Under the pieces are notes generated by a model that did no database searches, had not been told where the DNA came from, and was given only the letters and a program-made list of their open reading frames with translations. From Candidatus Pelagibacter sp. (GTDB lineage Bacteria > Pseudomonadota > Alphaproteobacteria > Pelagibacterales > Pelagibacteraceae), in contig JAOHKR010000013.1 in NCBI GenBank assembly GCA_028101445.1, positions 1-19,580 on the forward strand: a stretch of DNA of 19,580 nucleotides, given 5' to 3'. Position 1 is the first letter of the stretch. Each line of letters starts with the position of its first letter. The translations under genes were made by a program, and so were the position numbers. Shown here piece by piece: positions 16,436 to 19,580 of the stretch.

Positions 16436-17203
16436 TTATAAACTTTTTAGATTATATTTAGCTAGTAAGGTTTCAAAAAAGCCTGATGCTTTTTTTTCTT
16501 TAATCCACTTACTAACATAATTGTTCCAGGTTTTGTCTTTCTTAGGAACCATCATAGCTAAAAAAGCTGGATTTTTTTCACCATCGTTAATTATTGTTAA
16601 CTGAGGATATTTGATAACTAATTTATTTGCTTCTGTTGAACTTGTTATATTTCCGTCAGCTCTTCCAGCAAGAACTTCTTGAAAGTCTCTAGCAGGCGCT
16701 TCAACTGATTTTAATTTAGATTTTGGAAAAAATTCTTTTGCCTTTTCTTCTTGAGATGTTCCTAATGTAGTAGCAATTGTTACATCTTTATTGTTTAAAG
16801 ATTTCCAGGTTGAGAATTTTTTTGAATTTTTCTTAAGTACTAGTGGAACTGTGCCATATTTATAATAGGTTTCTGTGAAACCAGCAACTTCAGCTCTCTT
16901 AGGCGTTTTAGTTACACTTGTAGAAATGTCATATCTATCTGCTGTAATCCCGGCAACTATTGTTTTCCATTCAGCAGGAACAAATTTTACTTTAACTCCC
17001 AAATCTTTTGCTAACTCTCTCATTACATCAATATCAAATCCTTTATATTTATTAGTAGCTGGATCTTTCATTGACATTGGATCCCAATCGCCGGTAGTAC
17101 CAACTCTTAGTTCACCATTTTTTTTGATTGTTTGAAGTTTTGACTCCGCGTTAGCTGCAGTCGTCATTATTAGTAGGGTAATTAAAGATAATATTTTTTT
17201 CAT
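16436..17203 (-). CDS. Family 3 periplasmic solute-binding protein, PheC-like
   Basis: A 255-residue periplasmic protein of the amino-acid-binding family (SBP_bac_3). The signal peptide is [19 protein letters not shown], cut after Ala19. The mature protein opens with [14 protein letters not shown] (32-45), then [23 protein letters not shown] (53-75) and [16 protein letters not shown] (79-94). Arg103 is in the place where family members hold a ligand carboxylate. The segment [22 protein letters not shown] (173-194) closely resembles cyclohexadienyl dehydratase (PheC), including the Glu (191) that serves as its catalytic acid; PheC itself evolved from such binding proteins. With the adjoining permease it is most simply an importer component. 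The ligand is unknown, and dehydratase activity cannot be excluded. It diverges from umuD. Confidence 0.9.
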   Translation of the reverse strand: MKKILSLITLLIMTTAANAESKLQTIKKNGELRVGTTGDWDPMSMKDPATNKYKGFDIDVMRELAKDLGVKVKFVPAEWKTIVAGITADRYDISTSVTKTPKRAEVAGFTETYYKYGTVPLVLKKNSKKFSTWKSLNNKDVTIATTLGTSQEEKAKEFFPKSKLKSVEAPARDFQEVLAGRADGNITSSTEANKLVIKYPQLTIINDGEKNPAFLAMMVPKKDKTWNNYVSKWIKEKKASGFFETLLAKYNLKSL

Positions 17204-17262
17204 TTAGTTTTTTACTAATTATTAATCTTTATATCTAAACGCAAATTGACCCAATTAATAAC
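17204..17262 (-). promoter_or_regulatory. Upstream region of the solute-binding protein gene
   Basis: On the minus strand TATAAA (17234-17229) lies 15 bases after TTGGGT, a possible but short-spaced promoter. No Shine-Dalgarno sequence precedes the ATG at 17203. Instead the last 15 bases form a small A-looped inverted repeat (TTAGT 17204-17208 with ACTAA 17214-17218). Weak evidence; this region is next to the umuDC promoter. Confidence 0.25.
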
Positions 17263-17292
17263 TTGACTGTTGGTAGTTATATATCCTATAAA
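17263..17292 (+). promoter_or_regulatory. umuDC sigma-70-type promoter
   Basis: TTGACT (17263-17268) and TATAAA (17287-17292) are separated by 18 bases, each one mismatch from consensus. Transcription should start near 17299, giving a leader of only about a dozen bases before the umuD ATG at 17311. The LexA-type operator overlaps the expected start point. Confidence 0.75.
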
Positions 17293-17307
17293 GAACAAAA
17301 CAGGAAC
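17293..17307 (+). promoter_or_regulatory. LexA (SOS) operator, GAAC-N7-GAAC direct repeat
   Basis: GAAC at 17293-17296 and GAAC at 17304-17307 are separated by exactly seven bases (AAAACAG). On the other strand this is GTTC-N7-GTTC, the LexA box established for Alphaproteobacteria, which is a direct repeat rather than the E. coli palindrome. It begins one base after the -10 box, covers the predicted transcription start and contains the Shine-Dalgarno AGGA (17302-17305) of umuD. Its position in front of an SOS mutagenesis operon makes LexA repression very likely. Confidence 0.88.
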
Positions 17308-17310
17308 ATT

Positions 17311-17706
17311 ATGAAGCTTACAATACCATTTTATTTACACAAAGTAGGGGCTGGTTTTCCTTCTCCTGCAACAGACTACATAGAAGATGACATAGATTTG
17401 AATTCACATCTAATAACAAATGCGCCAGCAACATTCATAATAAGAGTACAAGGTAAGTCGATGGTTAATGTTGGTATTTATGATGGTGATTTATTAATAG
17501 TAGATAAAAGTAAAGACCCAAGAAATTTTTCAACCGTAATTGCAAATATAAACGAAGAGCTTGTAGTAAAAACTTTAATAAAAGAAAAAGGGGTTAGCTA
17601 CATTACATCAGGGTCAAAAAACGTATCAGATAAAATTAATCTTACAGAAAATCCAGAAATAATTATTTGGGGAGTGGTAACTTATGTCATCCATAAACAA
17701 CAATAA
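17311..17706 (+). CDS. umuD: UmuD, self-cleaving subunit of DNA polymerase V
   Basis: A 131-residue LexA-like S24 peptidase that, after RecA-stimulated self-cleavage to UmuD', joins UmuC to form the translesion polymerase Pol V. The cleavage site is Ala14-Gly15 in [12 protein letters not shown] (12-23), followed by the E. coli-like ID-LN region. Catalytic Ser50 lies in [15 protein letters not shown] (46-60) and Lys87 in EELVVKTLI (82-90), both at the expected spacing. E. coli UmuD is 139 residues. I start at ATG 17311, five bases after AGGA. A longer frame from TTG 17263 would begin inside the promoter -35 box. The 3' end overlaps umuC by 23 bases. The upstream direct repeat indicates SOS control. 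Confidence 0.95.
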   Translation: MKLTIPFYLHKVGAGFPSPATDYIEDDIDLNSHLITNAPATFIIRVQGKSMVNVGIYDGDLLIVDKSKDPRNFSTVIANINEELVVKTLIKEKGVSYITSGSKNVSDKINLTENPEIIIWGVVTYVIHKQQ

Positions 17707-18964
17707 AAAAAATAAAATTGCATTAATAGATTGTAATTCTTTTTATGTTTCTTGTGAGAGATTATTTAATCCTAGAATAAATAATAAACCTGTTGTTGTG
17801 TTATCTAATAACGATGGCTGCGTAATTTCAAGATCAACAGAAGCAAAAAGACTTGGAATTAAAATGGGTGAACCTTATTTTAAAGTTAAAGAGCTTGTTA
17901 AAAAAAATAAAGTTCATATTTTTTCTTCTAATTATGCATTGTATGGAGACTTATCTAGAAGAGTTATGAAAACATTAAAATCTTTTTCAGATAAAATAGA
18001 AATTTATTCAATAGATGAAGCATTTGCAAATCTATCTCATGTAAAAGAAGAAGAGGTAGAAAATTATGGAAAAGAGATAAGAGAAAGAATTTTAAAATGG
18101 ACCGGAATTCCAACTAGTGTCGGTATTGCAAGCACAAAAACTTTAAGCAAAGTTGCAAATCACATAGCAAAGAAAAATAAAACTGGTGTTATATACTTAA
18201 ATAAAGATATAGACACACATTTAAAAAATTTTTATGTTTCTGATATTTGGGGAGTGGGGAAACAGTTATCAAAATTATATGAAAAAAATGGAATATACAC
18301 TGCGTACCAACTAAAAAATATTTCTAATAGCTGGGTTAAAAAAAGCACAAATGTATTAGGAGCAAGAACAGTGATGGAACTTAGAGGAATTCCTTGCGTT
18401 GATTTTGAAATAGAAGAAGCTAAAAGAAAAAGCTGTTGTGTTTCAAGGTCATTTGGAAAAAAAGTAGAAAGCTTAGATAAGCTAAAAGAGTCGATAACAA
18501 CTCATTGTTTAAATGCAGCTGAAAAAATTAGAAATGATGAACAAACAACAAAATCAATTACGGTTTACATAAGAACTAGTCCTTTTGATAAAAATAGAAA
18601 ATATTATTCAAATTCAATAACTATTGATCTACCGGTATCTACAAATAATAGTTTAGAATTAGTAAAGACAGCTATAAATGGTTTAACAAAAATATATAAA
18701 TATGGATATTTTTATCAAAAAGCTGGAATTATTTTATCGAAACTAAGAGAGGCTAGCGAAAATGAATTTAATTTATTAACACCTATTATGGAAAAAAAAT
18801 CAAAAACATTAATGCAAGCGATAGATCTTACAAATGCTAAGTATGGTAGAAATGCAATAAGCATAGCTCAAGCAGGAATAAATAATGATTGGAAAATGAG
18901 AAGAGAGCATTCCTCAAAAATAGACACAGCTTCATTTGACTTCCTGCCAGAAATTAGTGTATAA
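17684..18964 (+). CDS. umuC: UmuC, Y-family translesion DNA polymerase
   Basis: The catalytic subunit of Pol V, which copies damaged DNA with UmuD'2 and is a main source of damage-induced mutation. The 426-residue length is normal. Palm residues are Asp16 in [11 protein letters not shown] (15-25) and Asp111-Glu112 in [10 protein letters not shown] (105-114). Tyr21 is the likely steric gate against ribonucleotides. [22 protein letters not shown] (37-58) is very close to E. coli Umu[22 protein letters not shown] and [16 protein letters not shown] mark the fingers/thumb and helix-hairpin-helix parts, and a little-finger and C-terminal domain follow. A beta-clamp motif is not clear; EFNLL in the C-terminal third is a weak candidate. 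The gene overlaps umuD by 23 bases. Its last 29 bases also carry a promoter for thiV. Confidence 0.96.
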   Translation: MSSINNNKKNKIALIDCNSFYVSCERLFNPRINNKPVVVLSNNDGCVISRSTEAKRLGIKMGEPYFKVKELVKKNKVHIFSSNYALYGDLSRRVMKTLKSFSDKIEIYSIDEAFANLSHVKEEEVENYGKEIRERILKWTGIPTSVGIASTKTLSKVANHIAKKNKTGVIYLNKDIDTHLKNFYVSDIWGVGKQLSKLYEKNGIYTAYQLKNISNSWVKKSTNVLGARTVMELRGIPCVDFEIEEAKRKSCCVSRSFGKKVESLDKLKESITTHCLNAAEKIRNDEQTTKSITVYIRTSPFDKNRKYYSNSITIDLPVSTNNSLELVKTAINGLTKIYKYGYFYQKAGIILSKLREASENEFNLLTPIMEKKSKTLMQAIDLTNAKYGRNAISIAQAGINNDWKMRREHSSKIDTASFDFLPEISV

Positions 18965-18965
18965 A
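18936..18965 (+). promoter_or_regulatory. thiV promoter within the end of umuC
   Basis: TTGACT (18936-18941) and TATAAA (18960-18965) are 18 bases apart, the same two hexamers and spacing as the umuD promoter. The -35 box is inside umuC and the -10 box covers its stop codon. Transcription should begin near 18972, which is exactly where the riboswitch aptamer starts, so thiV can be made independently of SOS-controlled umuDC. Confidence 0.65.
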
Positions 18966-18970
18966 ATAAG

Positions 18971-19033
18971 TACGGGGTGTCTAAGAGACTGAGATTATAC
19001 CCGAAGAACCTGGCCGGTAATTCAGTAAGGGAA
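18971..19033 (+). ncRNA. TPP (thi-box) riboswitch, compact, containing the thiV ribosome binding site
   Basis: The conserved TPP aptamer elements appear in order: GGGGTG (18974-18979), CTGAGA (18989-18994, pyrimidine-sensing), ACCC (18999-19002, pairing with GGGT), GAACCTG (19006-19012) and TAAGGGA (19026-19032). P3 is very short and the pyrophosphate-helix part is reduced, as in other SAR11 riboswitches. AAGGGA near the 3' end is also the Shine-Dalgarno of the next gene, ending three bases before its ATG, and AGG (19028-19030) can pair with CCT (19009-19011). TPP binding should therefore hide the ribosome binding site directly, with no separate expression platform. The outer P1 helix is poor or absent. 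Confidence 0.93.
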
Positions 19034-19035
19034 AT

Positions 19036-19580
19036 ATGGAAACATACACATCAATACAAACATCTTTAACTACGGTAGTAATTGTTGGCCTATTCTTTAT
19101 AGGATTAGGGTATTTAAACTCAAAAAAAATTACAGATAACAAAACTTATATAGTTGGAAACAGAAATGAAAATACATTCTCACTTACGGCCAGTTTAACT
19201 GCATCAGCGCTTGGAGCCTGGATATTATTTGGCCCAGCTTCAGCAGCTACTTGGGGTGGAATAGGGGCTGTTATTGGATATGCCTTAGGAACAGCTACAC
19301 CAATGCTTTTTTTGTATAACTTTGGGCCAAAAATAAGAAAAGAATTTCCAAAAGGCCTAACATTGACTGAATTTATTAAAAAGAGATTTGGAGTTGGAAT
19401 ACTTAAAATATGTTTATTTTTGATATTATTTTATCTAACAATATTTTTAATAGCTGAAGTAACTGCAATAGCCTCATTATTGAACTTTATTTCACAAGTA
19501 CCATTATGGATTACCGCAGGTGTCACTTTAATCATATGTTTACTTTATATATTAAGAGGCGGGTTTACTCTTTCAATTAT
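19036..19580 (+). CDS. thiV: Sodium:solute symporter ThiV, probable thiamin-precursor importer, 3' end cut
   Basis: I translated this frame from ATG 19036; it stays open to the window edge (181 codons). It is the N-terminal part of a sodium:solute symporter (SSS family, full length usually near 450-500). Hydrophobic segments lie at about 10-27, 49-70, 73-96, 124-146 and 156-173. The loop YIVGNRNENTFSLTASLTASALGAW (38-62), with small residues around GPASAATWGGIGAVIGYALG (66-85), is typical of SSS helices 2-3. The TPP riboswitch immediately in front ties it to thiamin metabolism. In SAR11 a riboswitch-controlled symporter of this kind, named ThiV, is proposed to import the pyrimidine precursor HMP that these cells cannot make. 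The identity of the substrate here is inferred from that context. Confidence 0.88.
   Translation, partial: METYTSIQTSLTTVVIVGLFFIGLGYLNSKKITDNKTYIVGNRNENTFSLTASLTASALGAWILFGPASAATWGGIGAVIGYALGTATPMLFLYNFGPKIRKEFPKGLTLTEFIKKRFGVGILKICLFLILFYLTIFLIAEVTAIASLLNFISQVPLWITAGVTLIICLLYILRGGFTLSI

Noticed and set aside
17204..17218. Small inverted repeat TTAGT/ACTAA just before the solute-binding protein ATG.
   Set aside because: Only five mostly A-U pairs; too weak to call a regulatory hairpin or terminator.
17263..17310. A longer umuD reading frame starting at TTG 17263.
   Set aside because: The TTG is part of the promoter -35 box, the added 16 residues do not resemble UmuD, and ATG 17311 has a well-spaced AGGA.
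18957..19049. A possible closing stem GTGTAT (18957-18962) with ATACAC (19044-19049) around the riboswitch, as a distal P1.
   Set aside because: Its 5' arm overlaps the predicted -10 box and lies upstream of the expected transcription start, so it would not be in the RNA; six A/T-rich pairs can occur by chance.
1..19580. CRISPR arrays, tRNA or rRNA genes, insertion sequences, phage genes, and Rho-independent terminators.
   Set aside because: None seen by eye on either strand; the short gaps hold no regularly spaced repeats, cloverleaf motifs or GC-rich hairpin followed by a T run.

Overview
The window looks like a piece of a SAR11 (Pelagibacterales) alphaproteobacterial chromosome or a very close relative. 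This is inferred from the strongly AT-rich, Lys/Ile/Asn-heavy coding, genes that abut or overlap by 1-23 bases, about 98% coding density with no stretch over 300 bases without a gene, no obvious terminators, and a compact thiamin pyrophosphate (TPP) riboswitch in front of a sodium:solute symporter of the ThiV type known from SAR11. No rRNA, tRNA, CRISPR array, insertion sequence or phage gene was seen.

Layout. (1) 1-2811: the 5' part of panC (minus strand, cut by the window edge) diverges from galU-ugd, which makes UDP-glucuronate. The 38-base spacer carries a symmetrical element and overlapping promoter-like hexamers. (2) 2804-9462: a minus-strand block, ruvX-pyrB-pyrC-plsY-topA-small secreted protein-RidA family protein, mostly with 4-base or zero-length junctions. 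It resembles the usual alphaproteobacterial pyrB-pyrC-plsY-dprA-topA cluster but has no dprA. Its dihydroorotase-like protein has lost the metal-binding HxH motif. (3) 9516-15674: a plus-strand operon gatC-gatA-gatB-O-methyltransferase-trhO-MATE transporter, combining Gln/Asn-tRNA amidation and tRNA U34 modification with an efflux pump. (4) 15660-17203: a minus-strand amino-acid-type ABC importer made of a family 3 binding protein and one permease, with no ATPase gene. The binding protein resembles cyclohexadienyl dehydratase (PheC). (5) 17263-18964: a umuD-umuC SOS mutagenesis operon with a recognisable promoter and an exact alphaproteobacterial LexA-type direct repeat (GAAC-N7-GAAC) over the transcription start and ribosome binding site. 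(6) 18936-19580: a promoter inside the umuC 3' end, a TPP riboswitch containing the ribosome binding site, and the 5' part of thiV, cut by the window edge.

Several starts differ from the longest open frame: pyrB (ATG 8962), gatB (ATG 11263), the MATE gene (TTG 14301, with its Shine-Dalgarno inside the trhO stop codon) and umuD (ATG 17311). The best points for follow-up are the LexA-controlled umuDC promoter, the apparently P1-poor riboswitch, the probably non-catalytic dihydroorotase next to pyrB, and the PheC-like binding protein without its own ATPase.
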